This document shows positions 42,783-51,426 of a stretch of DNA of 64,000 nucleotides, one piece after another. Origin of the DNA: DATFRX01 sp035630615. Its GTDB lineage: Bacteria > Actinomycetota > Actinomycetes > Propionibacteriales > Nocardioidaceae. Position 1 is the stretch's first letter, and every line of letters starts with the position of its first letter. Location: positions 1 to 64,000 of the forward strand of contig DASQKI010000085.1 in NCBI GenBank assembly GCA_035630615.1, in the 5' to 3' direction. Both the position numbers and the translations under genes were made by a program. Under the pieces are notes generated by a model. The model had not been told where the DNA came from and ran no database searches. It saw nothing but the letters and a program-made list of their open reading frames with translations.

Positions 42783-43213
42783 TACCCAGATGCGTCGGCA
42801 GTGTGGGCGCCAGCGCTCATCGTCGCGCCGGATGACGTGGCGAGCAGCTTGGCTTTGGCCGCCTCGTAGTCGCCGGCAGTGATCGCGCCGCGATCACGTA
42901 GATCCGCGAGCTTGGCGAGCTCGTCGGCCACGCTCGTCGGCTGGGCGACATCTTGGACGTACTGCCTGAAGTCCCGCTCGTTTTGCTTAGCGTGATCCAT
43001 CGCGCGCTCGTGCATCGACGGGCCACGCGCGATCAGGTACACGAGAACCCCGACCCACGGCAACACAATCACGAACAGACACCACAGGCCCTTGGCCCAA
43101 CCCGATAGGTGCCGGTCACGGAAGACGTCGGTCAAGATCGAGATGAGCAACCAGAACCAGGCGACCAGCAGCATGAACCAGAAGATCGAAACCATGGCTT
43201 CCCAAAGTTCCAT
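42782..43213 (-). CDS. PLD nuclease-N-terminal and SHOCT domain membrane protein
   Basis: 143 residues. Two N-terminal helices (MVSIFWFMLLVAWFWLLISIL; GLWCLFVIVLPWVGVLVYLIARG) match the PLDc_N module, and the C-terminal DELAKLADLRDRGAITAGDYEAAKAKLL is a SHOCT oligomerisation motif. Function unknown; often in stress or envelope operons. GGGAGGAG precedes the ATG. Confidence 0.9.
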   Translation of the reverse strand: MELWEAMVSIFWFMLLVAWFWLLISILTDVFRDRHLSGWAKGLWCLFVIVLPWVGVLVYLIARGPSMHERAMDHAKQNERDFRQYVQDVAQPTSVADELAKLADLRDRGAITAGDYEAAKAKLLATSSGATMSAGAHTADASG

Positions 43214-43318
43214 GTCGCACTCCTCCCTTTCGGGCGGGCCAATTCGATGGGGCGCGCCCTGGCTGAATTCTTGGGGCTTGCGAGCCGGGGTGCATCACCC
43301 GTCAAAGGTGAGCTCGGG

Positions 43319-43678
43319 TCATGCGTTCGCGGGATCAGGAACCGCGAAGACCATGACGGCTGTCAGCACGGAGATCAGGAATGCCGCCACGATGGTGGCG
43401 AGGAATCCGCCGACGTCGAGGTTGTCGAGCAGGCCCGCGCTGATGGCGAGGAGCAATGCATTCACGACCAGGCCGAACAAACCGAACGTGATCAGAGTCA
43501 ACGGCAGCGAAACGAGCCGTAGGACGGGACCGATCAGGGCGTTGACCAGACCAAACACGAGGGCGACTCCGATCAACCCGAAGAAGCCGCCCTCGACGTC
43601 AATCGAAGGCATGATCGCCGCCACGATGGCAATGGCGACGGAAACGATGGCCCAACGCACCAGCAGGATCTTGATCAT
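43319..43678 (-). CDS. phage-holin-4-superfamily membrane protein
   Basis: 119 residues and four hydrophobic segments. GGFFGLIGVALVFGLVNALIGPV and LPLTLITFGLFGLVVNALLL match the Phage_holin_4_2/YvlD-type family. These are chromosomal membrane proteins with no phage context here. Probably in an operon with the gene at 43692. Confidence 0.88.
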   Translation of the reverse strand: MIKILLVRWAIVSVAIAIVAAIMPSIDVEGGFFGLIGVALVFGLVNALIGPVLRLVSLPLTLITFGLFGLVVNALLLAISAGLLDNLDVGGFLATIVAAFLISVLTAVMVFAVPDPANA

Positions 43679-43691
43679 GGCGACAGCCGCC

Positions 43692-44099
43692 TCAGGCTCG
43701 TGTTGGCCGATAGGCGACCAAGGAGATGATCACCAGGATCTGTAGCGTCAGGATGAGCACAGCCCAGACCGGGTAGTAGGGGATCCAGAGGAAGCTCGCC
43801 ATCGCCCCCAGCCCGACCACCGCGATCGCGATGGCGCGCGCCCAGAGATTGCCCCGGACGACGAAGTATCCGGTGACGGCGACGAGGATCCCGAGGATCA
43901 GGTGGATCCAGCCCCACGTCGTCACGTCGAACTCGAAGGTGTAGTTGGCCCTGACGACATAGAACTTGTCGTCCAAGACCGCCACGAGACCTTGGAGGGC
44001 CTGAAAGAGGCCGACGGTCATCATCAGAGCCCCGGCAAACAGGGCGAGTCCGACGGCCCACGGACTGGGGTCTCGTGCCAGATTCGGCGTCGCGCTCAC
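43692..44099 (-). CDS. DUF7144 family membrane protein
   Basis: 135 residues, four membrane segments. WAVGLALFAGALMMTVGLFQALQGLVAV, then TTWGWIHLILGILVAVTGYFV and NLWARAIAIAVVGLGAMASFLWIPYYPVW are characteristic of a widespread actinobacterial family of unknown role. 13 bp upstream of the holin-like gene on the same strand. Confidence 0.88.
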   Translation of the reverse strand: MSATPNLARDPSPWAVGLALFAGALMMTVGLFQALQGLVAVLDDKFYVVRANYTFEFDVTTWGWIHLILGILVAVTGYFVVRGNLWARAIAIAVVGLGAMASFLWIPYYPVWAVLILTLQILVIISLVAYRPTRA

Positions 44100-44314
44100 G
44101 TCACACCTCGACCTCCGTGAAGAGCTTTCTCGCTAGATCGCCCGGCGGCTCCCGCATGCGCCAGGCTTCGCATCTGACGATGGCCCGCCGGCCCTGCCCC
44201 GGCACCACCCGTTGCGGGTGAGATTGCGCAGTTCGCTCAGGCTCGGGACTCCCTCGTCCATTTCACCCGTGCTGTGTGAGGTATCCGGACGAGTTGCACT
44301 CGCATAGTGTGACG

Positions 44315-45751
44315 ATGACCACCGAGCCGGATGACGAGGCCGCGCGCCTGCGGCAAGAGGTTGAGCGCCTTCGTCGACAGCTGGACGACGAGGAACCGAC
44401 TCCGGGCGAGCGGCGCGGCTGGTGGCGTCCGCTGGTCGCCGGAATCCTGATCGCGATCGCTGCCCTCCTGGCGCCGGTGTCCGTGCTCGCCACGTGGGCC
44501 CGCGACGAGATCGAGGACACCGACCGGTACGTCGAGACCATCACTCCGCTGGCATCTGATCCCGCGGTCCAAAACGCCATCGCGACCCGGATCGAGGACG
44601 CGATCTTCAGTCGGCTCGACGTCGACGCGATCACCGATGACGTCGTGAACGCGATCAGTCAGCAGGACCTCCCGCCCCGAGCCATCGCGACTCTCCAGGC
44701 CGTCAGCGGGCCCTTGGCCGGCGCGATCGAAAGCTTCATCTCCGACCAGATCAACACCTTCGTGCAGTCCGAGCGTTTCGAGGAGTTGTGGATCGAGGCC
44801 AACCGCGACGCGCACCGAGCGATGGTGGCCGTCCTGACGGGCGAGGGCACCAGCACCGTCGACGTCTCGGACGGAGCGGTTTCCATCAACATCGGCGACC
44901 TGGTCAACGAAGTGAAGCAAAGTCTGGTCGACCGAGGCTTCGCCATCGCTAATCGCATCCCTCAGGTGACCGCGACCTACACCGTCTTCCAATCCGATGA
45001 CCTGACCAAGGCGCAGAGTGCCTTCAAGCTCCTGGACGGCGTGGCGACGTGGCTGCCCTTTGTCGCACTGGTGCTGATAGCGGTAGCGGTGCTGCTCGCG
45101 CGCGACCGACGGCGGGCCTTGTTGGCCGCAGGACTCGCGATCGCCGGCTCGATGCTGCTGCTCGGCGCCCTGCTCAATCTGGTGCGCCCGATCTACCTCG
45201 ACGCGATACCGGCCGACGCATCGGTCGATGCGGCGGCGGCGGTGTACGACACCTTGGTGGGCTTCATCCGACTGGCCCTGCGGGCCGTACTCGTGCTGGC
45301 GCTGACGTTGGCCATCGTGATGTGGCTGCTGTCTCCGCGTGGGTCAGGCGCGACGGCGCGAAGGGGCCTGGCCCATGGCATCGCCACGCTTCGTTCCGGA
45401 CGGAGCCGCGCCGGCCTGCGTACCGGTGCCTTCGGCCTCGCGCTCGCCCGCTACCGCACGGCGATCCGAGTCGGAGTCATCGGCATCGCGGCGCTGATCT
45501 ACTTGCTCAACGACCATCCGACCGGTGGCTATGCCATCGGCGTCATCGTCACGACGCTCGTTGTGCTCCTCGTCGTGGAGGTGCTGGCCGCCGCGCCGAG
45601 CGTGCCCGGCGCACCGGACGCACCGGACGCACCGATCGCACCGGATGCCTCGGATGCCCCCGACTCTCCGGACGCCTCGGATGCACCCGACTCTCCGGAC
45701 GCCCAAGACGCCCAAGACGCCCGAGATGTGCCCGTCGCCAAGGATCGGTAG
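44315..45751 (+). CDS. multi-pass membrane protein with acidic repeat tail
   Basis: 478 residues from ATG 44315. A coiled-coil start (AARLRQEVERLRRQLDDE), one helix (about 40-65), a large extracytoplasmic domain (about 65-235, EDTDRYVETITPLASDPAVQ), three to four helices, then a C-terminal tail of about 45 residues made of D-A-P/D-S repeats. The architecture recalls actinobacterial proteins with a TDRYVxTVAPLA motif found across the order. No activity is known. Confidence 0.8.
   Translation: MTTEPDDEAARLRQEVERLRRQLDDEEPTPGERRGWWRPLVAGILIAIAALLAPVSVLATWARDEIEDTDRYVETITPLASDPAVQNAIATRIEDAIFSRLDVDAITDDVVNAISQQDLPPRAIATLQAVSGPLAGAIESFISDQINTFVQSERFEELWIEANRDAHRAMVAVLTGEGTSTVDVSDGAVSINIGDLVNEVKQSLVDRGFAIANRIPQVTATYTVFQSDDLTKAQSAFKLLDGVATWLPFVALVLIAVAVLLARDRRRALLAAGLAIAGSMLLLGALLNLVRPIYLDAIPADASVDAAAAVYDTLVGFIRLALRAVLVLALTLAIVMWLLSPRGSGATARRGLAHGIATLRSGRSRAGLRTGAFGLALARYRTAIRVGVIGIAALIYLLNDHPTGGYAIGVIVTTLVVLLVVEVLAAAPSVPGAPDAPDAPIAPDASDAPDSPDASDAPDSPDAQDAQDARDVPVAKDR
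45647..45700. repeat. 27-bp tandem repeat (two copies) in an acidic tail
   Basis: The unit GCCTCGGATGC(C/A)CCCGACTC with following TCCGGAC occurs twice in a row, flanked on both sides by shorter GCACCGGAC and GCCCAAGAC repeats (about 45611-45723). It encodes ASDAPDSPD repeats, all in frame. Confidence 0.8.
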
Positions 45752-45766
45752 ACCGAACCGGGCTGA

Positions 45767-45967
45767 TCAGGCAGGCAGCTGGCGAAACTCCACGACCGCG
45801 ATGTTCTGACTCAGAAACCGGGCCAATAGCCCATCAAGATGCGCGCGGTCCACGACGTCGCCGAACAGCACCGTTCCTCCCGCCGCTCCGCGTGCAACCT
45901 GCAACTCGGGGAAGCTGGCCAGGGTGGAGTCGGAGAGGTCGCCGTCGATCAGGAACTCAACCCGCAT
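45767..45967 (-). CDS. small conserved actinobacterial protein of unknown function
   Basis: 66 residues: MRVEFLIDGDLSDSTLASFP then ELQVARGAAGGTVLFGDVVD and RAHLDGLLARFLSQNIAVVE. A short beta-alpha-beta fold with no catalytic or metal motif. Similar small proteins are common in actinomycetes. Convergent with the preceding membrane-protein gene, 15 bp away. Confidence 0.75.
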   Translation of the reverse strand: MRVEFLIDGDLSDSTLASFPELQVARGAAGGTVLFGDVVDRAHLDGLLARFLSQNIAVVEFRQLPA

Positions 45968-46268
45968 TGAAGATCGCCGCCCTCACGCCTCAACCTGGGT
46001 GCCGATGTCGCCTTCCGCGTACGTCACGTTCCACCGTGGGACGTTCGGGACGTGTCGAGCATCACCCCAGGTAGGTGATAAGGCGGCCCATTGCTTGGGG
46101 GTCGAAGGGCCCTAGGTGGCCCTCGCGGTGCGTGTCAGCCTGAGTTAGCACGTGTCAGCAGCGGGAGGGACAGAAACCGATGCGGACGACGGCAACTCGG
46201 GTGCGCCAACCCATGACCAACCTCGCTGCGGAATCCGCCGCACCGCGGGACGTTGGGGACTGAGGCGT
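45968..46268. other. 301-bp leader region of the large LuxR-type regulator
   Basis: No gene is evident apart from a possible in-frame GTG extension (46152) of the downstream gene. CGTGTCAGC occurs at 46131-46139 and 46151-46159, a direct repeat exactly 20 nt apart (two helical turns). Upstream, ATCACCCC-AGGTAGGTGAT (about 46061-46079) is an imperfect palindrome. These could be operator sites. Confidence 0.45.
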
Positions 46269-48866
46269 ATGAGCGCTCAACCCCGACACTCGGCGCCCAC
46301 GTTACGGGTGCCACTCGTGAAACGCCGCGAACTCCTTCGGGGTCTCAAGGTGGTTCTTCACGACGAAGGCCCTCAGATCGTTCTCCTTTCCGCCCCCGCT
46401 GGTTTCGGGAAGACGACGCTGGTCACGCAGTTCAGCAGTGCGGCCGCCGCGAATGGTGTGCCCGTCGCATGGGCGGACCTGGAGTTTGTGGGCAATAGCC
46501 CGCGGGCGATGTGGCACGCCATTCTCGCCGCGCTCGCGTCCTTGTCGACGTCCAGTGCCGAGGCCCTTCGCGGCCTTCGGAGGGACAGGCGACGGGTCGA
46601 TGATCGATTCTTCGAGAAGCTTCAAGACGCGTTGTCTGAGTTGCCACGTCCGAGCCTGCTCGTGCTGGACGACCTCCAGGTTCTCTCGGGGTCGACGGCG
46701 GCAAGCCAGCTGAGTCTTCTGGTCCGGAGGCTGCCCGAATCCGTCCGCTTGATCATGGCGTCGCGACACGATCCGGAGTTTTCGCTCCACGACCTGCGGC
46801 TCGGGGGCCGGTTGGTCGAACTCCGGGCCAAGGACCTGGCGTTTACCCCTGCCGAGACCACCCAGGTGCTCTCCCGCAGCGGCCTCGATGCCGACGACAT
46901 CGCCGCTGTGACCGAGCTGACGGAGGGCTGGCCAGCCGGCGTTCAGCTGGCACGCGTCCTGCTCAAGCAGCCCGGCGACGGCCGCCGGCTGGCCGCTCTC
47001 TTCAACTCCGAGTCGGGTCTCCTCGCCGACTATCTGTTCCAAGAGGCGTTTACCAGCCAGGACGCCGCGTCCCAGGATCTTCTGCTGCGGACAGCGATCG
47101 CATCCGAGATCAGTGATGGCCTGGCCACGGCCCTGACCGGGCGCTCGGATGCGGGCGAGGCGATAGCGGACATGGTCGACCTGGCGCCTTTGCTCAGTCG
47201 GTACGGCGACACCGAGACCGACGAGGTTCGATACCGCTACCACCCGCTCTTGCGGTCCTACCTCGTGAGCGAGCTCGCGCGACGTGACCAAGAGCTGCTG
47301 CGAGCCACCCATCGGTCGGCCGCCACGTGGTACGCCAGGCACGACGCGCATCTGGACGCAATCACCCATGCCAAGGCAAGCGAAGACACCGAACTCCTCG
47401 ACGCCTACCTGGAGCGCTACGGCGCCGCCTTGATCAATATCGGGGAGAGTGACCGCTTACTCCATGTGCTCGCACGCGCTCCCTTGGCGCCAACCGCGTG
47501 GGAGGCCGTGGTCGGGGCCTGCGCAGCTCTTCGGTGCCAGCACCTGACGACGGCGGCCCGCTGGCTGGCCCATCCGCACCAGCGAGGGCAGCCGGAGAAC
47601 GCGCGACTGGCCTGGCTCCGTTCGTCGGTCACGCTCAAGCTGGCGTGTCTCAGTCAGCCGACCGAGCTGCCCGACGTGCCGGACTCCGACGCCGGACCTC
47701 ACTCGGACGACGAGCTCGAGCTCTTGATCGCGCTCAACCGCAGCTCCGCCTTGCTCAGCGTCGGCGAGACGGCGGTCGAGAGCGAGCTGAAGAATGCGCT
47801 CGACCTAGCGAGCATGCTGGGCCGGCCGGCGGCCGAGGTGCAGGCCCGAGTGCTGCTGGCTGCGGCAGCGCTCGGAGACGGCGACTTCGTCACGACCAGG
47901 GCGCGGGTCGAGGCGGCTCGCACCCGTGTCGTCGAGCTCGACGACGTAGACGACTCCTCGCTCGGCCTGCTCGAGGTCGTCGCCGCATGGGTTGCCTACG
48001 AAGATCTGGACGATCCCTCGGGCCAGCGACACCTCGACGCCTGGCGGGCGGAGGACGGCCACGCGATGGAAGCATCCGTCGCGTCGACGGCGTTGCGCCT
48101 CGCCGACCTGCTCCAGCACATCGTTACCCCCGAACCACGCGAACACGGCGACGTCGGGTCCTATCTCGTGGAGGACGTGCTGACGGTCCTGCCGGCCCCA
48201 CTCCAGGTCATGGCGCTGTCGACCGCTCTTCGCACCACCCTGGACATCGGGCGACCGGACCTCGTACGTCAGGCCTTGGATCGGGCGTCGTCGGTGCTGG
48301 GGCGCAGCGGTGACGTCGTCACCATGCAGGCCCTCGTCCTGACGGCACAACATCGCGATGACCTCGCAAGCCAGATCCTCGAACCGGTCATCACCGCGCA
48401 AAATGGCTGTCGCGCGCCGGCCTCGCTCGTCGAAGCGCTGATGCTCGCAACGACCCATGCTGTCCACGCCGAGCATCCGTACGAGGCGTTCTCCTACCTC
48501 AAGCGCGCTATCGTCGCCGCTCGCGAGTGCGGCGGCTATCGTCATCTCGCCCTGGCGCCTCCTGAGGTCCACGCGTTCATGGCTGAGCGCGCCGAGCGTC
48601 TCAGCGAGCACCGCCAGGTCGTCGAGAAGGTGCTCTCCTACGCCAACACCACCACGCAACGTCATCGACAGATCAGCCCACTCACAGACCGCGAGCTCGA
48701 CATCCTTCGTGAGCTGCAGACGCTCAATCCGGTCGATGAGATCGCCGACAACCTGTTGATCTCGACCAACACGGTGAAGACCCACATCCGAGGCGTTTAT
48801 CGCAAGCTGGGGGTTCGGTCGCGCAAGGATGCGGTCGCAGTCGCGCGCCGGCGCGGGATTTTGTAA
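46269..48866 (+). CDS. large LuxR-type STAND regulator (MalT-like)
   Basis: 865 residues. N-terminal ATPase: Walker A SAPAGFGKTT (41-50), Walker B LLVLDDLQVL, RLIMASRHDP sensor and LTEGWPAGVQLA, as in MalT-type proteins. A long TPR-like helical middle follows, then a C-terminal LuxR HTH (LTDRELDILRELQ ... STNTVKTHIRGVYRKLGVRSRKDAVAVARRRGIL). It likely switches with nucleotide and an unknown inducer. ATG 46269 is favoured because the N-terminus then begins MSAQPRHSAPTLRVPLVKR, the usual start; GTG 46152 would add 39 residues. Confidence 0.92.
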   Translation: MSAQPRHSAPTLRVPLVKRRELLRGLKVVLHDEGPQIVLLSAPAGFGKTTLVTQFSSAAAANGVPVAWADLEFVGNSPRAMWHAILAALASLSTSSAEALRGLRRDRRRVDDRFFEKLQDALSELPRPSLLVLDDLQVLSGSTAASQLSLLVRRLPESVRLIMASRHDPEFSLHDLRLGGRLVELRAKDLAFTPAETTQVLSRSGLDADDIAAVTELTEGWPAGVQLARVLLKQPGDGRRLAALFNSESGLLADYLFQEAFTSQDAASQDLLLRTAIASEISDGLATALTGRSDAGEAIADMVDLAPLLSRYGDTETDEVRYRYHPLLRSYLVSELARRDQELLRATHRSAATWYARHDAHLDAITHAKASEDTELLDAYLERYGAALINIGESDRLLHVLARAPLAPTAWEAVVGACAALRCQHLTTAARWLAHPHQRGQPENARLAWLRSSVTLKLACLSQPTELPDVPDSDAGPHSDDELELLIALNRSSALLSVGETAVESELKNALDLASMLGRPAAEVQARVLLAAAALGDGDFVTTRARVEAARTRVVELDDVDDSSLGLLEVVAAWVAYEDLDDPSGQRHLDAWRAEDGHAMEASVASTALRLADLLQHIVTPEPREHGDVGSYLVEDVLTVLPAPLQVMALSTALRTTLDIGRPDLVRQALDRASSVLGRSGDVVTMQALVLTAQHRDDLASQILEPVITAQNGCRAPASLVEALMLATTHAVHAEHPYEAFSYLKRAIVAARECGGYRHLALAPPEVHAFMAERAERLSEHRQVVEKVLSYANTTTQRHRQISPLTDRELDILRELQTLNPVDEIADNLLISTNTVKTHIRGVYRKLGVRSRKDAVAVARRRGIL

Positions 48867-48905
48867 CGAACGTCGGCTCAGGCCGTCGACCTCGGGGCTG
48901 CTTCG

Positions 48906-49406
48906 TCAGTGCGACAGCAGCGCTTTGAGGACGACGAGGATGAGGCCGAGCGCAAGGTTGACCACCGCCGAGAGGGCGATGATCCACGGCTTGGCACCGT
49001 TTGCCACGGCCGCGACCATCGCCCAGCCGACCTGGCCGGCCACCGCGACACTGAGCGCCAGCCATGCCGTCGACGTGTCCGACAGCCCCAGCAGCACGCC
49101 GACCATCGCCGCGGCCGCCGGTGGTATCACCGCCTCCGCGATCGGACGCTCGCGTTGCGCCACTCGACGGATCGTTCGCCAATTCAGGTGATCGGGAGGA
49201 TGCGCACCGCCGAACAGCTGGGCGTAGACGTGTGCGAGCCAGAAAACGAGGCCGGTCGCAAGGAGCAAGATGGCCAGCAGTGCGGGCTTGGGGGCCGAGT
49301 CCGCCGGGCTCGTCCCCGCGACGACCGATCCGGCGAGCAATGAACCGTAGATCGCACCGGCGTAGTCCCTCCCACCGCTCGCGAGCTCAGCATCGCCGGT
49401 CGTCAT
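48906..49406 (-). CDS. membrane protein of unknown function
   Basis: 166 residues with four to five hydrophobic segments (YGSLLAGSVVAGTS, PALLAILLLATGLVFWLAHV, AMVGVLLGLSDTSTAWLAL, IIALSAVVNLALGLILVVL). FWLAHVYAQLFG is reminiscent of small actinobacterial VIT-like or DUF-type membrane proteins. ATG 49406 has GGAGGG at a good distance. Convergent with the LuxR-type gene. Confidence 0.75.
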   Translation of the reverse strand: MTTGDAELASGGRDYAGAIYGSLLAGSVVAGTSPADSAPKPALLAILLLATGLVFWLAHVYAQLFGGAHPPDHLNWRTIRRVAQRERPIAEAVIPPAAAAMVGVLLGLSDTSTAWLALSVAVAGQVGWAMVAAVANGAKPWIIALSAVVNLALGLILVVLKALLSH

Positions 49407-49582
49407 CAGTGATCCGCCCTCCAGCCATCGGTGCCACGCCCATGACAGCAGCCGGCCCAAGGACCGTCCTCGCCCACAAGGGGTGACCACGACCGGATGG
49501 CGAATTCACCCACTCCGGGGGATCCGAACACGCGACCCGGGGCCGGATCGTGTGACGGGGGTACTCGACGGAGGTGTGTGCT

Positions 49583-50116
49583 ATGGCGGTAGGCCCGATC
49601 CAGTTGCTCGTTCTCGGCTTCGACAAGCCGCAATTCGAAGGCGACGTCGTGCGGCAGATCCGGCGCCTTGCCGACGAAGACTCGGTCCGCCTCATCGACT
49701 CGCTGACCGTGTTCAAGGACGCCAACGGCGAGACCGCGGTCGTCCAGGCGAACACCCTCACGCCGGAGCATGCCGGCGAGGTCGGCGCCGTCATCGGCGG
49801 ACTCATCGGCCTCGGCGGAGCCGGTGGAGAGGGAGCCGTAGAGGGCGTGCTGGCGGGCGCCGCCGCGATGGAGAGCGGGGAGGGAGTGTTTTCGGCGGAG
49901 CAGGCGCGCGAGATCGTCGAGGACATCCCGCCAAACTCCGCGGCCGCGCTCCTCCTGCTCGAGCATCGCTGGGCCATTCCGCTGCGGGACGCGATCGTGC
50001 AAGCCGGTGGATTCCGGATCACCGACGGGTTCCTCAGCCCAAAGGATCTCATCGAAGTCGGGCTCGCCGCCGCGGAGGAGGCCGACGCGCTGGCCGCCTG
50101 GGAAGCCCCACGCTGA
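49583..50116 (+). CDS. DUF6325/DUF1269-type stress-related protein
   Basis: 177 residues. GPIQLLVLGFDKPQFEGDVV then VRLIDSLTVFKDANGETAVV begins like DUF1269/DUF6325 proteins. A glycine-rich hydrophobic centre (VGAVIGGLIGLGGAGGEGA) and PPNSAAALLLLEHRWAIPL follow. Such proteins are often found with general-stress genes in actinomycetes. GACGGAGG precedes the ATG. Confidence 0.82.
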   Translation: MAVGPIQLLVLGFDKPQFEGDVVRQIRRLADEDSVRLIDSLTVFKDANGETAVVQANTLTPEHAGEVGAVIGGLIGLGGAGGEGAVEGVLAGAAAMESGEGVFSAEQAREIVEDIPPNSAAALLLLEHRWAIPLRDAIVQAGGFRITDGFLSPKDLIEVGLAAAEEADALAAWEAPR

Positions 50117-50201
50117 CCGCGATGGCCCCCGGCGAGAGCGCGACGCCGCCCGAGTACGGTAAGACAGAAGCCGAAGTGAAACACAACTGAAGGCAAGGCC
50201 G

Positions 50202-50222
50202 GATTGACTGCTCAGGTCAATC
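50202..50222. promoter_or_regulatory. operator-like palindrome
   Basis: GATTGAC and GTCAATC are exact inverted repeats separated by 7 nt, 26 nt before the small membrane ORF at 50249. The size fits a dimeric regulator site. The regulator is unknown. Confidence 0.4.
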
Positions 50223-50248
50223 GCCAAACACTCGGGGAGCCTTCCCAC

Positions 50249-50410
50249 ATGAACACGCATTCGCCCTCATACGGCCCGCCGCCGCACCCGTACGGACAGA
50301 CCACGCGGCCTCCCGGACCGATCGCCACCGTACTCGTCGCCCTCGCGATCATGGTTGGACTGATCGCGGCGACCGGCATCCTCGCGCTCCTGCTGCCGTT
50401 CAGCCGCTAG
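50249..50410 (+). CDS. small single-pass membrane protein
   Basis: 53 residues: a proline/tyrosine-rich N-terminus (MNTHSPSYGPPPHPYG) and one membrane helix (ATVLVALAIMVGLIAATGIL). GGGGAG lies 8 nt before the ATG. 13 bp upstream of the Nudix gene, so probably co-transcribed. Function unknown. Confidence 0.6.
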   Translation: MNTHSPSYGPPPHPYGQTTRPPGPIATVLVALAIMVGLIAATGILALLLPFSR

Positions 50411-50423
50411 TCGGAGCGACCCG

Positions 50424-50834
50424 ATGAGCGTCCGCATCCCCTGCGTCGGCGCCATCGTCCGCGACGACGAGACGCGCCTCCTCGTCATTCGGCGCGGGCA
50501 TCCGCCGGCGACTGGCACGTGGACCCTGCCAGGCGGCCGGGTCGAGCCCGGCGAGACTCACGAGCGCGCCTGCGTCCGCGAGCTGCTCGAGGAGACCGGA
50601 CTCGAGGTCGAGGTCGGTGGCCTGGTCGGGCAGGTCGAGCGGGACGCACCGGGCGGCGACACGTTCGTCATCGACGACTACGCATGCCGCGTGATCGGGG
50701 GTCGGCTCCGCGCGGGTGACGACGCGACCGATGCCCGCTTCGTCACCGATGCCGAGTTGGCCGACCTCCCGCTCGCCCCCCATCTGTGGGAGACCCTCCA
50801 GCAGTGGGGCGAGATCGGAGTGACAGACGACTAG
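50424..50834 (+). CDS. Nudix hydrolase
   Basis: 136 residues. Complete Nudix box GGRVEPGETHERACVRELLE followed by ETGLEVE (pattern Gx5Ex7REUxEExGU), so divalent-metal-dependent pyrophosphohydrolase activity is expected. The start VGAIVRDDETRLLVIRRG is typical of ADP-ribose or nucleotide-sugar clearing members. Substrate not predictable. Confidence 0.93.
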   Translation: MSVRIPCVGAIVRDDETRLLVIRRGHPPATGTWTLPGGRVEPGETHERACVRELLEETGLEVEVGGLVGQVERDAPGGDTFVIDDYACRVIGGRLRAGDDATDARFVTDAELADLPLAPHLWETLQQWGEIGVTDD

Positions 50835-50859
50835 GCGAGCGGGAAATCCGCGCTGTTGT

Positions 50860-51426
50860 TCAGACGTTCCAGCGCAAGATGACCGGTGTTTCACGTTCGT
50901 AGCCGAGCGTGCTCACCGTTGCCGTGTCGAGTCGGTAGAGCCGCCCCTCGGCGCCGGTCTGACCGAGCCACCGGGCCGTCAGCACGCGCAACGCGTGACC
51001 GTGACCGAACACCAGAGTCGTCCCGCCCGCCTCGCGAGCGCCGGCGATGACGCGATCGATGCGGCGCGCGACGTCGTCGCCGGACTCGCCATCGGGGACG
51101 CCATGGGTCCAGAGGCTCCAGTCGGGGACCCGTTCGCGGATCTGCACGGTCGTGAGACCTTCATACGCCCCGTAGCCCCACTCGACGAGATCCGGATCGA
51201 CCTGTGCGTCGGGGTAACCGGCGAGCTCGGCGGTGTGACGCGCCCGGATCCGGGGGCTCGTCACTACTCGGTCGAAGCGCTGACTCGCCAACCGGTCGGC
51301 GAGCGAACGCGCGGCCGCCTCGCCGTCGGGCAGCAACGGCAGGTCGGTCGTGCTGGTGTGCCGACCGGACCGACTCCACTCCGTCGGGCCGTGCCGGGCC
51401 AGCCACATCGTCACGCCGGCGGTCAT
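50860..51426 (-). CDS. histidine phosphatase family protein
   Basis: 188 residues. Catalytic RHG motif (MWLARHGPTEWS), later arginine in RVVTSPRIRARHTAEL, the acid/base region EWGYGAYEGLT and the second histidine in VFGHGHALRVL are present. Phosphoglycerate-mutase-like, acting on small phosphoesters. ATG 51426 overlaps the stop of the upstream membrane gene by one base; a GTG four codons later is an alternative start. Confidence 0.92.
   Translation of the reverse strand: MTAGVTMWLARHGPTEWSRSGRHTSTTDLPLLPDGEAAARSLADRLASQRFDRVVTSPRIRARHTAELAGYPDAQVDPDLVEWGYGAYEGLTTVQIRERVPDWSLWTHGVPDGESGDDVARRIDRVIAGAREAGGTTLVFGHGHALRVLTARWLGQTGAEGRLYRLDTATVSTLGYERETPVILRWNV

Noticed and set aside
43319..43678. 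Prophage holin
   Set aside because: The family includes many chromosomal membrane proteins, and no phage gene is found around it.
49158..49167. Third copy of the GAGTGGCGCA palindrome arm
   Set aside because: TTGCGCCACTC-like bases occur here without a matching second arm and encode a normal stretch of a membrane protein, so it is taken as coincidence.
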